64,000 nucleotides of DNA from Usitatibacter rugosus (GCF_013003965.1 NZ_CP053069.1:1395419-1459418); one strand, 5' to 3'; shown: positions 29,244-37,210, counted from the first letter of the stretch. Numbers and translations: made by a program. Notes: a model not told the origin generated them from the sequence alone.

Positions 29244-30428
29244 ATGCCCCGATCTGCGACCGTTAAGAAAATCCGGCCCCAACCGGACTTCCCCCTCGAT
29301 ACCCATCCGGAAGTCAGCCTCGATTTCGACCGGGTGAAGAAATTCCTCGCCCGGCACGGCTACAAGCGTCCGGTGCTGTTGGTCGACCTCGACATCGTCC
29401 GCACCAAGACCCGGCGCTTCCGCGCCTCGCTGCCGCGCGTGCGCCCGCACTTCGCCGTCAAAGCGAATCCGGACCCGCGCGTCCTGAAGACGCTGATCCA
29501 GGAAGGCGCCGGCTTCGAGATCGCCTCGATCGCCGAGCTGGACCTCCTGCTGTCCATCGGCGTGCCGGTGGCCGAGATCTTCTATTCGAACCCGATGAAG
29601 TCGCGCGCCTACCTCGAGTACGCCGCGGGCAAGGGCGTCGAGTGGTACGTGGTCGACAGCGTCGAGGAGATCCGCAAGGTCCAGTCGGTGAAGGCCGACG
29701 CCAAGATGTACCTGCGCATCGACGCCCCCAACATCGGCAGCGACTGGCCGCTCGCCGGCAAGTTCGGCGCGCACATGAGCGACATCCCGGAGCTGATCCA
29801 GGCCGCGGTCGACTGCAAGGCCGACCTCGCGGGCATCACCTTCCACGTCGGCTCGCAGTGCCTGAACCCGGAGAACTGGCGCGTCGGCATGGACCGCGCG
29901 CGCAAGGTGTTCGCCGCGATGCGCACCGCGGGCCTGCGCCCGCGCCTGCTGAACCTCGGCGGCGGCTACCCCGTGCGCCACGTGAAGCCGATGCCGTCGA
30001 TCGAGACGATCGCCGAGGTGATCAACAAGGAATTGCGCCACTTCGGCCCGGAGATCCAGGTGATCGCCGAGCCCGGCCGCTACCTCGTGTCCGACGCCGG
30101 CTATTTCATCTGCCGCGTGATCGGCACGGCCACGCGCAATGACCAGCGCTGGATGTATTGGGATGCGGGCGTCTTCGGCGGCGTGATCGAGACGACGGAA
30201 GGCCTGCGCTACAACATCTACACGGACCGCGATGGCGAGCCGGTGGCCTGGAACGTGGCCGGCCCGACGTGCGACTCGGTGGATGTGGTGATGCGCGACG
30301 AGCTCCTGCCCGCGGACCTGCAGGAAGGCGACTTCATCTTCATCAAGAACGCCGGCGCGTACACCACCGCTTACGCCAGCAACTTCAACGGTTTCCCGCT
30401 GCCGGAAGTCGCCGTCCTCGGCAACTAG
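29244..30428 (+). CDS. Ornithine decarboxylase (class III, alanine-racemase fold)
   Basis: This PLP enzyme converts ornithine (possibly also lysine) to putrescine (cadaverine). The 394-residue protein has the PLP lysine in HFAVKANPDP (Lys73), the HVGSQC motif, the GGGYPV phosphate loop, AEPGRYLV, and the eukaryote-like GPTCDSVD with the active-site cysteine and aspartate. The N-terminal extension of about 30 residues is usual in proteobacterial forms. The start ATG 29244 has only a weak ribosome-binding sequence. A second short frame (29231-29266) overlaps it. The stop is shared with convergent mscS in a CTAG. Confidence 0.9.
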   Translation: MPRSATVKKIRPQPDFPLDTHPEVSLDFDRVKKFLARHGYKRPVLLVDLDIVRTKTRRFRASLPRVRPHFAVKANPDPRVLKTLIQEGAGFEIASIAELDLLLSIGVPVAEIFYSNPMKSRAYLEYAAGKGVEWYVVDSVEEIRKVQSVKADAKMYLRIDAPNIGSDWPLAGKFGAHMSDIPELIQAAVDCKADLAGITFHVGSQCLNPENWRVGMDRARKVFAAMRTAGLRPRLLNLGGGYPVRHVKPMPSIETIAEVINKELRHFGPEIQVIAEPGRYLVSDAGYFICRVIGTATRNDQRWMYWDAGVFGGVIETTEGLRYNIYTDRDGEPVAWNVAGPTCDSVDVVMRDELLPADLQEGDFIFIKNAGAYTTAYASNFNGFPLPEVAVLGN

Positions 30429-32062
30429 CCTTTCGGCGGTTTCGCCGGAGCCTCGAACCAGCGCGACTTCGGCACCACCTTCTCGTGGGCCGGGTCGCCG
30501 AGGTAGTGCGGCGACATGATCTGCACGCCGTACTCGTTGAACACGTCGACGATGTTGCCGTGCAGGTGCGAGAGCGCCTCCGCGCGCGGCAGCGGCATCG
30601 TCGGCGTCGCATAGGCGATCAGCCGGTACTCCGTGTAGAAGTCCGATAGCGCCGTCTTCATCACGCGCGGCGCCGGGTCGGCCATGATGCCCTCGGTGCG
30701 CCCCGCGGCTTCCTTCAGCATCGCCTCCACCTGGCGCCACGAGGCGTCGTAGCCGATGGTGACCACCGTGTCGAGCACGAAGCCGGCGCCCGGGATCGCG
30801 CGCGAGTAGTTCTTCGTGGCGCCGCCCATCACGTAGGTGTTCGGCAGGAGGATCTCCTCGCCCATGCCGGTGCGGATGCGCGTGGTGAACGCGGTCAGCT
30901 CGATCACCGTGCCCTCGTGGTCCTGGATGCGCACGTACTCGCCGACGCGGAACGCGCGCGAGAACATGAGGATCAGCCCGCTCGCGCCCTGGCTCACCGT
31001 GCCCGAGGCCCCCATCGAGACCATCAGGCCCACGAGCACCGACAGGCCCTGGAACGCGCGCGAGTCCGAACCCGGGATGTACGGATAGGCCATCGCGAGC
31101 GCGAAGAGCCACACCACACCCGTGAAGATCATGCGGGCGGGCGGGGCGGTGTCGCGATCGACCCAACCGAACGACAGGTTGCGGTCGGTCACGCGCTGGA
31201 AGAATGCCGCGCCGGTCCGCGACACGATGCGGGCCATGACGATGATCACGACGACGAACAGCAGGCCCGGCACCGATTCGACGAGGCCGTTGCCCACGGT
31301 CGCCAGCACGCCGAGCAGGATCGACGTGAGCTGCTCGCCCCAGGGGCGCGTGTAGGGAATCGCCTCGAGCACGGCATTGAGCCAGAGGAACGCGAGGATG
31401 CCCGCCGCGACCCACGCCACGCCGTGCACCGCGGCGCGCGCGACGCGCAGCCAGTTGCCTTCGTCCAGCATCGCGACGCCCGATACCCGGACCCGGCCGA
31501 CGTGATCCGCCACGCGGCGCGCGAACCACAGGCTCGCGCGCCGGTCGGCCGCCAGGATGAAGCGCATGAGCAGGATCGCGAGCAGCGTCACGGCGGCAGC
31601 GATGCCGAACCCCTGCAGCAGGGACCGCGGATCCTCGCGCGCATGCAGGTCGTCGACGATCGACGCCAGGACGTCGACCGATCGCGTGGCGGCGGCTTCG
31701 GTGGTCTCGCCGGCGGCACGATCGACGTCGCCCGGCGTCACGATGAACATCACGCCTGCGTCGGCGAGCACCTGGCTGCCCTCGGCGGTGTGGCGCGTGC
31801 TGAACTTGAGGTGCTTGTTCTTCTGGTAGGCGGCGAGCAGGCGGCTCTTCGCGCCCTCCACGCGGTCCGTGGGCCCGTAGCCGAACACCGTGGAGCGAAA
31901 CTTGATCACGTCCCGGCCCACGATCTTCAGGGGGACGGCGGTCCGCGCGGGCTCCGGAGCGGGCGCGGCACCCGCGGGAGCGTCCGCGGCCCACGCAGCG
32001 GGGGCAAGGCTCGCCAGGGAGAAGGCGAGGGCGGCTAGGAACCGGAGGGATAAGGCGTTCAT
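30425..32062 (-). CDS. MscS-family mechanosensitive ion channel
   Basis: The 545-residue protein has a signal peptide (ending AAWA), a periplasmic region of about 130 residues and about five membrane helices. The pore helix is Gly/Ala-rich (VGLMVSMGASGTVSQGASGLILMFSRAFRVGEYV). The MscS beta-domain follows with TTRIRTGMGEEILLPNTYVM. MscS-type channels release solutes on hypoosmotic shock. The periplasmic domain makes it longer than E. coli MscS (286 residues), nearer to the YnaI/YbiO size class. It is convergent with ornithine decarboxylase and divergent from a Bug gene. Confidence 0.9.
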   Translation of the reverse strand: MNALSLRFLAALAFSLASLAPAAWAADAPAGAAPAPEPARTAVPLKIVGRDVIKFRSTVFGYGPTDRVEGAKSRLLAAYQKNKHLKFSTRHTAEGSQVLADAGVMFIVTPGDVDRAAGETTEAAATRSVDVLASIVDDLHAREDPRSLLQGFGIAAAVTLLAILLMRFILAADRRASLWFARRVADHVGRVRVSGVAMLDEGNWLRVARAAVHGVAWVAAGILAFLWLNAVLEAIPYTRPWGEQLTSILLGVLATVGNGLVESVPGLLFVVVIIVMARIVSRTGAAFFQRVTDRNLSFGWVDRDTAPPARMIFTGVVWLFALAMAYPYIPGSDSRAFQGLSVLVGLMVSMGASGTVSQGASGLILMFSRAFRVGEYVRIQDHEGTVIELTAFTTRIRTGMGEEILLPNTYVMGGATKNYSRAIPGAGFVLDTVVTIGYDASWRQVEAMLKEAAGRTEGIMADPAPRVMKTALSDFYTEYRLIAYATPTMPLPRAEALSHLHGNIVDVFNEYGVQIMSPHYLGDPAHEKVVPKSRWFEAPAKPPKG

Positions 32063-32134
32063 GGCGGCGTATTGTGACCCGGGGGCACCGGGGCTGCTAG
32101 AGTCGGCGCTCACCGCTTTCCTAGGACCTCGAAA

Positions 32135-33106
32135 ATGAATCGATTCGCCCGCTCGATCGCGGCACTGCTGGCCCTGGCCGCGACCAGCCTGCCGCTCGCC
32201 GCCCAGGACTGGCCCAACCGTCCGATCAAGATGCTCGTCGGCTTCGCGCCCGGCGGCGGCACGGACGTCGTGGCCCGCCTCATCGCGCAGAAGCTCACCG
32301 AAAGCCTCGGGCAGCCCGTGATCGTCGAGAACCGCGCCGGAGCGACCGGCACCATCGCGGCCGAAGCCATGGCGCGCTCCACGCCCGACGGCTACACGAT
32401 CCTCATGGGCCACGTGAACTCCAACGCGATCGCGCCCATGCTCTTCAAGAAGCTCGCGTACGACGCGGTCGCCGATTTCCAGCCCATCACCTACGTGGGC
32501 TACGTGCCGAACATCCTCGTGGTGCATCCGTCGGTCACGGCGAAGACGGTGCCCGAGCTGATCGCGGAGCTGAAGGCGAATCCCGGCAAGATGTCCTACG
32601 CCTCCTCCGGCGTCGGCAGCACGCAGCACCTCGCGGGCGAGATGTTCCAGCTCCTCACCGGCACGTCGATGGTCCACATTCCGTACAAAGGCAGCGGCCA
32701 GGCGATCACCGACCTCATCGCCGGCCAGGTGCAGATGAACTTCGACACCATGCCGCCGGTGCTTCCGCACATCCAGGGCGGCCGCATCCGCGCTCTCGCC
32801 ATCTCCACGCCGAAGCGCCTGCCGCAGCTCCCGGATCTTCCGACTTTCGTCGAATCGGGCATCACTGGCTTCGACGTCACCAACTGGTACGGCGTGTTCG
32901 CGCCGTCGAAGACGCCGAAGGACATCGTCAACCGGCTCTCGGTCGAGATCAACAAGGCGATGAACGATCCGGCGACGCGCGCGAAGCTCGTGGACATCGG
33001 CACGCAGCTGGGTGGCGGCACGCCCGGCGAGTTCGAAGCGTTCCTGAAGTCGGAGCTCACCAAGTACGGCAAGCTCGGCAAGGACGCGAAGATCAGCATC
33101 GACTAG
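32135..33106 (+). CDS. Bug family periplasmic solute-binding protein (orphan)
   Basis: The 323-residue protein has a signal peptide (ending LPLAA), then WPNRPIKMLVGFAPGGGTDVV, VIVENRAGATGTIAAEAMA, HIPYKGSGQAITDLIAGQVQ and the usual C-terminal FAPSKTPKDIVNRL. It binds an unknown small, probably carboxylate, ligand. No TctA/TctB genes adjoin. The following DUF6352 gene starts 2 nt after its stop, an arrangement that suggests co-translation. Confidence 0.9.
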   Translation: MNRFARSIAALLALAATSLPLAAQDWPNRPIKMLVGFAPGGGTDVVARLIAQKLTESLGQPVIVENRAGATGTIAAEAMARSTPDGYTILMGHVNSNAIAPMLFKKLAYDAVADFQPITYVGYVPNILVVHPSVTAKTVPELIAELKANPGKMSYASSGVGSTQHLAGEMFQLLTGTSMVHIPYKGSGQAITDLIAGQVQMNFDTMPPVLPHIQGGRIRALAISTPKRLPQLPDLPTFVESGITGFDVTNWYGVFAPSKTPKDIVNRLSVEINKAMNDPATRAKLVDIGTQLGGGTPGEFEAFLKSELTKYGKLGKDAKISID

Positions 33107-33108
33107 CG

Positions 33109-34122
33109 GTGGCGCAGGACTTCTGGGCCTCCAGCGGGTATCGCGACCTCGGCCGCAGCCCGGAGGGCGGGCTCGTCGCCACCGACGCCTGGCTCGCGCG
33201 CTTCCTCGATCGCGAGGAGCTTCTTCCGCCGCCGGAGGCAGGACCGGCGGAGCGCCACCTGCATGCACGCCTCGCGGCGAAGCCGCGGCTCGCCCTCGAG
33301 CGCGCGGACCTCGATGCGGTGGAAGACGCGGACGCGCGCGAGAACTGGACGCACTTCCTGCGCTTCCGCGACCGCGTGCTGGCGCACCCGACGCTCGAGG
33401 CCTGCTACGCGAGCCTCTTCCGCGGCCCCGTCGACGTGGCACCGGTCTTCGTCGACGCGCTCGCGCAGGCCATCGTGCGCTCGATCCTCGACGGGACCGA
33501 AGACGCCTGGCTCTGCCGTGCCGCCGAGCTCCTCTTCCGCCGCCAGCGCGTGAGCACCGAGGACGGCCGCGTGCTCGCCGCCGATGCGGCCACCATCGAG
33601 GCGTATGAAGAGAGCGGGGGCTTCGGCAACATGGGGCGCCTGCTGCGGCAGCAGAACACGGCGATGATCGTGCCGAAGATGGACGTGCTCTCGCGCGAGA
33701 ATGCCGCGCTCTACTTCCTGCGCGACGAGCTGCACGGGTTCCTGGTCGACCTCACGCCCGGCACCGAAGGCGCCGCGGCGCTCGCGCGCGTGCTCGAGCG
33801 ATGGGTCGCGCACTTCACCGGCGCCCGCGTGGCGATCGAGCCGCTCGCGAAGATCGAAGACGACCGCTGGCGCTGGCATGTGGGCCTGGATGCGGAGGCG
33901 AGCGAGATCCTGAACGCGCTCTATCGCGGCGAAGCACCCGGCGAGGACGCGCTCGCGCGCCTGGCGCTCCTCTTTCGCCTCGAGTTTCGCGATCCCGCCG
34001 ATGCCGTGTCCGAGGCGCGCGGCCGGCCCGTGTACCTGGGGCTCGCTTTCCGCTCCGATCGCACGCTGAAGATGAAGCCCCAGAACCTGCTGCTGAATCT
34101 GCCGCTCGCCGCCGCGGGTTAG
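33109..34122 (+). CDS. DUF6352 family protein
   Basis: The 337-residue protein resembles the uncharacterised DUF6352 family of betaproteobacteria, starting MAQDFWASSGYRDLGRSPEG. It has no signal peptide and no membrane helix, so it is cytoplasmic. Other features are NWTHFLRFRDRVLAHPTLE, the central GGFGNMGRLLRQQNTAMIVP and the C-terminal VYLGLAFRSDRTLKMKPQNL. The GTG start is 2 nt after a Bug-protein gene. Family name is from memory and should be confirmed; no function can be given. Confidence 0.7.
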   Translation: MAQDFWASSGYRDLGRSPEGGLVATDAWLARFLDREELLPPPEAGPAERHLHARLAAKPRLALERADLDAVEDADARENWTHFLRFRDRVLAHPTLEACYASLFRGPVDVAPVFVDALAQAIVRSILDGTEDAWLCRAAELLFRRQRVSTEDGRVLAADAATIEAYEESGGFGNMGRLLRQQNTAMIVPKMDVLSRENAALYFLRDELHGFLVDLTPGTEGAAALARVLERWVAHFTGARVAIEPLAKIEDDRWRWHVGLDAEASEILNALYRGEAPGEDALARLALLFRLEFRDPADAVSEARGRPVYLGLAFRSDRTLKMKPQNLLLNLPLAAAG

Positions 34123-34165
34123 AATTGAGGTTCCGTTTCACCTCCGAACCCCTAAGGAAACACCG

Positions 34166-34408
34166 ATGACGGCCTCCACGCAGAACACGGGCACGTTCAT
34201 GCTCAGCAAGGAAATCGACATGCTCATGGCGGAGCGCCAGCACCTCCTCAAGGTGGCCGGGGCCGCGGCCCAGTTCGTGGCCGTCCTGGAGAGCAACAAG
34301 CTCCCCGGCACCGTGGCCACCGAGGCCGAGATCCTCGCCGAGAACGTGAACGCCCTTCCCGAAGACACGCTGAAGGACGCACTGCGCTCCATCACGCGCG
34401 CGAAGTGA
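34166..34408 (+). CDS. Small hypothetical protein
   Basis: This 80-residue acidic, helical protein has no recognisable domain. It starts at ATG 34166 after a good TAAGGAAA ribosome-binding site and is the first gene of a five-gene run (two small proteins, dehydratase, acyltransferase). TAGAAT at 34120-34125 could be the -10 box. The segment MLMAERQHLLKVAGAAAQFV is amphipathic rather than a membrane helix. Confidence 0.65.
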   Translation: MTASTQNTGTFMLSKEIDMLMAERQHLLKVAGAAAQFVAVLESNKLPGTVATEAEILAENVNALPEDTLKDALRSITRAK

Positions 34409-34415
34409 GGCGGCC

Positions 34416-34622
34416 ATGAACGACGAAGCGCTCAACATGAGCATCCGCAAGTTCCTGAAGATGGTCGGCGTGCAGTCGCAGCGCGAGATCGAGACCGCCG
34501 TGCAGGGCGCGATCGCCGCGGGCACGCTGAAGGGCGGCGAGTCGCTGCCCGCGCGCATGACGCTCACCATCGAAGGCGTGGCGCTCTCCGTCTCCTTCGA
34601 CGGCAAGATTTCGCTCGAATGA
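34416..34622 (+). CDS. DUF6494 family small protein
   Basis: The 68-residue product fits the uncharacterised DUF6494 family: MNDEALNMSIRKFLKMVGVQ, SQREIETAVQGAIAAGTL, and a C-terminal strand pair ending VSFDGKISLE. It is probably cytoplasmic. It follows the 80-residue gene by 7 nt and overlaps the dehydratase start by 4 nt (ATGA), so it belongs to the same operon. Confidence 0.75.
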   Translation: MNDEALNMSIRKFLKMVGVQSQREIETAVQGAIAAGTLKGGESLPARMTLTIEGVALSVSFDGKISLE

Positions 34623-35581
34623 GCGCCGGGGTCACGTACGCGGATATCGAAGCCGCGGCCGCGCGCATCGAGGGCGTGGCCCACCGCACGCCCGTGGCCA
34701 CGTCCACGCAGTTCGACGAGCTCGCCGGCTGCCAGGCGTACTTCAAGTGCGAGAACCTGCAGCGCATGGGCGCGTTCAAGTTCCGCGGCGCGTATAACAG
34801 CCTGGCGAAGCTGACCCCCGAGCAACGCAAGAAGGGCGTGGTCGCCTTCTCCTCGGGTAACCATGCGCAGGCCGTCGCGCTCGCGGGCAAGCTGCTCGGA
34901 GTGCCGGCGACCATCGTGATGCCCAAGGATGCACCCTCGGTGAAGGTCGCCGCCACGCGCGGCTACGGCGCCGAGGTGATGCTCTACGACCGTGCCGAGG
35001 AGAGCCGCGAGAAGATCGCCGCGCGCCTCGCCGCCGAGCGCGGCAGCATGGTCCTGCCGCCCTTCGATCATCCCGATGTCATCGCCGGCCAGGGCACCAG
35101 CGCCAAGGAGCTCATCGAGGAAGTCGGTGCGCTCGACTATCTCTTCGTGTGCACCGGCGGCGCGGGCTTGCTCTCGGGCTGCGCGATCGCGGCGCGGCAT
35201 CTTTCGCCCGGCATCAAGGTGATCGGCGTCGAGCCCGAGGCGGGCAACGACGTGCAGCAGTCCTTCCGCGCGAAGAAGATCGTCTCGATCGGCGTTCCCG
35301 ACACCATCGCCGACGGCGCGCGCACGCAGGCGCCGAGCGCGCTCACGCTCTCACTGGTGCTCGAGCACGTGCACGACATCGTGACGGTGTCCGACGCGCA
35401 GTTGGTCGACGCGATGCGCTTCCTCTGGGAGCGCATGAAGATGATCGTCGAACCCACCGGAGCGCTCGCGACGGCCGCGGTGCTCGACCATCCCGGCGAC
35501 GTGCGCGGCAAGCGCGTCGGCATCATCCTCTCGGGCGGCAACGCCGACCTTCCGGCGGTCTCGAAGCTCCTCGCGGCCTGA
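34619..35581 (+). CDS. PLP-dependent threonine/serine (or threo-3-hydroxyaspartate) dehydratase
   Basis: This fold-type II PLP enzyme has the lysine motif FKFRGAYN (Lys54), SSGNHAQAVALAG, and a glycine loop CTGGAGLLSG. At 320 residues it lacks the regulatory ACT domain of biosynthetic IlvA. It matches catabolic threonine/serine dehydratases, serine racemases and threo-3-hydroxy-L-aspartate ammonia-lyases. Sequence alone does not separate these activities. It overlaps both neighbours (DUF6494 by 4 nt, acyltransferase by 1 nt). Confidence 0.85.
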   Translation: MSAGVTYADIEAAAARIEGVAHRTPVATSTQFDELAGCQAYFKCENLQRMGAFKFRGAYNSLAKLTPEQRKKGVVAFSSGNHAQAVALAGKLLGVPATIVMPKDAPSVKVAATRGYGAEVMLYDRAEESREKIAARLAAERGSMVLPPFDHPDVIAGQGTSAKELIEEVGALDYLFVCTGGAGLLSGCAIAARHLSPGIKVIGVEPEAGNDVQQSFRAKKIVSIGVPDTIADGARTQAPSALTLSLVLEHVHDIVTVSDAQLVDAMRFLWERMKMIVEPTGALATAAVLDHPGDVRGKRVGIILSGGNADLPAVSKLLAA

Positions 35582-36159
35582 TGCACCTGCCGGTCCTTCC
35601 GGAGCGGGTACCGCGCCGGGAGAGCCCGTTCTGGCGTTGGGTGGGGCGCACGGTCCTCGGCTCCTTCGGCTGGCGCATCGAGGGCGACCTGCCCAACCTC
35701 ACCAAGTTCGTGATCGCGGTGGCGCCGCACACCTCCAACTGGGACTTCGTGTTCGGCGCCGCGACCATGTTCGCGCTCGACATCCGCCTCGCCTTCATCG
35801 GCAAGCACACGATCTTCGTCTGGCCGTTCTCCACGGTGCTGCGCTGGATGGGCGGCATTCCGATCGACCGGGCCGCGGCGCAAGGCGTTGTCGCGGAGTC
35901 GGTGCGCGCCTTCAGGGCCGCGGGCGAACGCGTGCTCGTCATCGCACCCGAAGGCACGCGCAGGCGCGTCGAGCACTTCCGCACCGGGTTCCTGCACATC
36001 GCGCGCGGCGCGGGCGTGCCGGTCGTCCTGGTCGCGCTCGACTACGGCCACAAATGCGTGCGGCTCGGCCCGACGATCGAACCGGGCGAGGACGTCGAGG
36101 CCGATCGCGATCGCGTCGAGGCGCACTTCCGTCCGATCCACGGCAAGCACCCCCGCTGA
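35581..36159 (+). CDS. Lysophospholipid acyltransferase family protein (PlsC-like)
   Basis: The 192-residue protein has the acyltransferase HX4D motif (APHTSNWDF), the FIGKHTIF segment and the APEGTRRR block. It moves an acyl chain to a glycerophospholipid or related acceptor at the membrane. It is shorter than PlsC (about 245) and resembles the YihG/MSMEG-type small acyltransferases. It is last in its operon; its start overlaps the dehydratase stop (TGATG). Confidence 0.85.
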   Translation: MHLPVLPERVPRRESPFWRWVGRTVLGSFGWRIEGDLPNLTKFVIAVAPHTSNWDFVFGAATMFALDIRLAFIGKHTIFVWPFSTVLRWMGGIPIDRAAAQGVVAESVRAFRAAGERVLVIAPEGTRRRVEHFRTGFLHIARGAGVPVVLVALDYGHKCVRLGPTIEPGEDVEADRDRVEAHFRPIHGKHPR

Positions 36160-36192
36160 TTCGCTTTGGTGCCCGCGTGCACCAGCGCGTTG

Positions 36193-36208
36193 CGTGACGG
36201 ATTTCACA
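36193..36208. promoter_or_regulatory. CRP-like site upstream of the small-RNA promoter
   Basis: CGTGA-CGGATT-TCACA matches the CRP/Vfr consensus TGTGA-N6-TCACA at 9 of 10 positions. A separate inverted repeat TGGTGC-N6-GCACCA lies at 36167-36184. Both are in the 100 bp upstream of a sigma-54 promoter, where activators usually bind. Confidence 0.4.
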
Positions 36209-36270
36209 AACACCGCCGTACGCAGATGCTAAATCCTTGATTGACCAGGAAAATCACGCCCGCGAAAAGT

Positions 36271-36286
36271 TGGCACGCTCCCTGCA
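36271..36286 (+). promoter_or_regulatory. Sigma-54 (RpoN) promoter
   Basis: TGGCACG at 36271-36277 and CTGCA at 36282-36286 give the invariant GG (36272-36273) and GC (36284-36285) with exactly 10 bp between them. This is a close match to TGGCACG-N4-TTGCA. Transcription would start near 36297, where no coding sequence begins but a stable hairpin does. Confidence 0.75.
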
Positions 36287-36296
36287 ATAAGAACTA

Positions 36297-36371
36297 CGCC
36301 GGCGCTTCGGTGCCGGCGTTTCTCCTCCGAGAGCGGTTTGCCCCTCCCCGAAACGGGAGGGGCTATTTTTT
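36297..36371 (+). ncRNA. Predicted sigma-54-dependent small RNA with anti-Shine-Dalgarno linker
   Basis: From the predicted start near 36297 to the T-run at 36365-36371 the RNA would be about 75 nt. It begins with a 10-bp hairpin (ACGCCGGCGC with GTGCCGGCGT, 36296-36319) capped by a C(UUCG)G tetraloop. The unpaired linker contains TCTCCTCC (36321-36328), complementary to Shine-Dalgarno sequences. It ends in a terminator: GCCCCTCCC (36340-36348), loop CGAAAC, GGGAGGGGC (36355-36363), then TATTTTTT. There is no open frame with a ribosome-binding site inside. This is the form expected of a trans-acting sRNA that blocks translation starts. Confidence 0.7.
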
Positions 36372-36383
36372 GGGGCCGATATG

Positions 36384-36397
36384 TTGTGTAATCACAA
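36384..36397. promoter_or_regulatory. Candidate operator of the HTH gene
   Basis: TTGTG-TAAT-CACAA is an inverted repeat overlapping a -10-like TGTAAT, 27 bp before the GTG of the HTH gene. Autorepression by that gene product is plausible. The spacing is too short for CRP, and it only half matches FNR. Confidence 0.45.
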
Positions 36398-36424
36398 TGA
36401 CTCGTAAGGATTAACGACAATCAC

Positions 36425-36670
36425 GTGAGTTTATACAACAGAATTTCGGTGTTCCGGGCGGAGCGCGGCGTCTCCCGCCGGCAATTGGCCGACGCAGTCG
36501 GGGTCAACCACCAGACCATTGGTTATCTCGAGCGCGGTGACTACAAGCCCAGCCTGGAGCTCGCCCTGAAGATCGCGCGTCATTTCGGGGTGGCCGTCGA
36601 GATGCTTTTCTCGTTCGAGCGCTTCGAACCCATTGCCATGACGCTCAAGCGTGCAGGAGAAGATGAATGA
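36425..36670 (+). CDS. Small Cro/CI (XRE) family repressor, YozG type
   Basis: The 81-residue protein is almost only a helix-turn-helix domain: FRAERGVSRRQLADAVGVNH, QTIGYLERGDYKPSLELALK and the ending FGVAVEMLFSFE. Such regulators typically pair with a membrane-protein gene, as here, where the two overlap by 4 nt. I use GTG 36425; an in-frame GTG eight codons later (the V of SVFRAERG) is an alternative. It lies just after the sRNA terminator. Confidence 0.85.
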   Translation: MSLYNRISVFRAERGVSRRQLADAVGVNHQTIGYLERGDYKPSLELALKIARHFGVAVEMLFSFERFEPIAMTLKRAGEDE

Positions 36671-37209
36671 AGCCCCTCCGAGAAACATTCCTGGCCAAGC
36701 TGGATGGCACGGTGCGGTGGACCGGAATGAACGCCCGGGTCGCCGATGAGATGTCCGACGCTCCATCGGCAGATCGCAAGCACCGGCCGCTGCGCTGGAT
36801 CCCGATCCTGCCGATCGCGTTGTCCTGCGCGGTGTTCGTCCTTTTCTTCATCTCGCCGCCGGAGCTGGACGTGGTGCGGCTGGGCGCTGTTTTCGTCGGG
36901 CTGCAGGTGAGCCTGCTGGCCATGTTGCCCGCCATCCATCTGGGCGGGCCGTTGGGAAAGCCTTCATTGGAAGATGACGAGCGCGAGGCGGCGCTCAGGA
37001 AGGACTCCTTCCTGTTTTGCCTTGGGCTGCTCGCCGCTCTCAACTGCGTGGGCCAACCCATCCTCATGATCCTGTCCCACGGGCAGCATTGGCAGACCGG
37101 ATACAGCGTGGGCGTCGCGTCGTCGGCCCTCATGCTGAACATCAGCTTGTTCGGATGCCTGCCGACGCTCTATGCGAGCTGGAATTTGCGGCAATTGCCC
37201 AGGGAATAG
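36667..37209 (+). CDS. Four-helix membrane protein paired with XRE repressor
   Basis: The 180-residue protein has about four transmembrane helices (IPILPIALSCAVFVLFFI, LGAVFVGLQVSLLAMLPAI, SFLFCLGLLAALNCVGQPIL, SVGVASSALMLNISLFGCL) after a charged N-terminus of about 45 residues. It has no recognised family. Small XRE plus membrane protein pairs are common in bacteria and archaea and are thought to respond to membrane or stress signals. The operon with the repressor is clear from the ATGA overlap. Confidence 0.7.
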   Translation: MKPLRETFLAKLDGTVRWTGMNARVADEMSDAPSADRKHRPLRWIPILPIALSCAVFVLFFISPPELDVVRLGAVFVGLQVSLLAMLPAIHLGGPLGKPSLEDDEREAALRKDSFLFCLGLLAALNCVGQPILMILSHGQHWQTGYSVGVASSALMLNISLFGCLPTLYASWNLRQLPRE

Positions 37210-37210
37210 A

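Noticed and set aside
29231-29266. Second short frame overlapping the decarboxylase start as a leader peptide
   Set aside because: It has no Shine-Dalgarno sequence. It may matter for re-initiation but I do not list it as a gene.
36167-36184. TGGTGC-N6-GCACCA as an NtrC site
   Set aside because: The NtrC consensus has the arms in the opposite order (GCACC first, GGTGC second). The repeat is real but cannot be assigned to NtrC.
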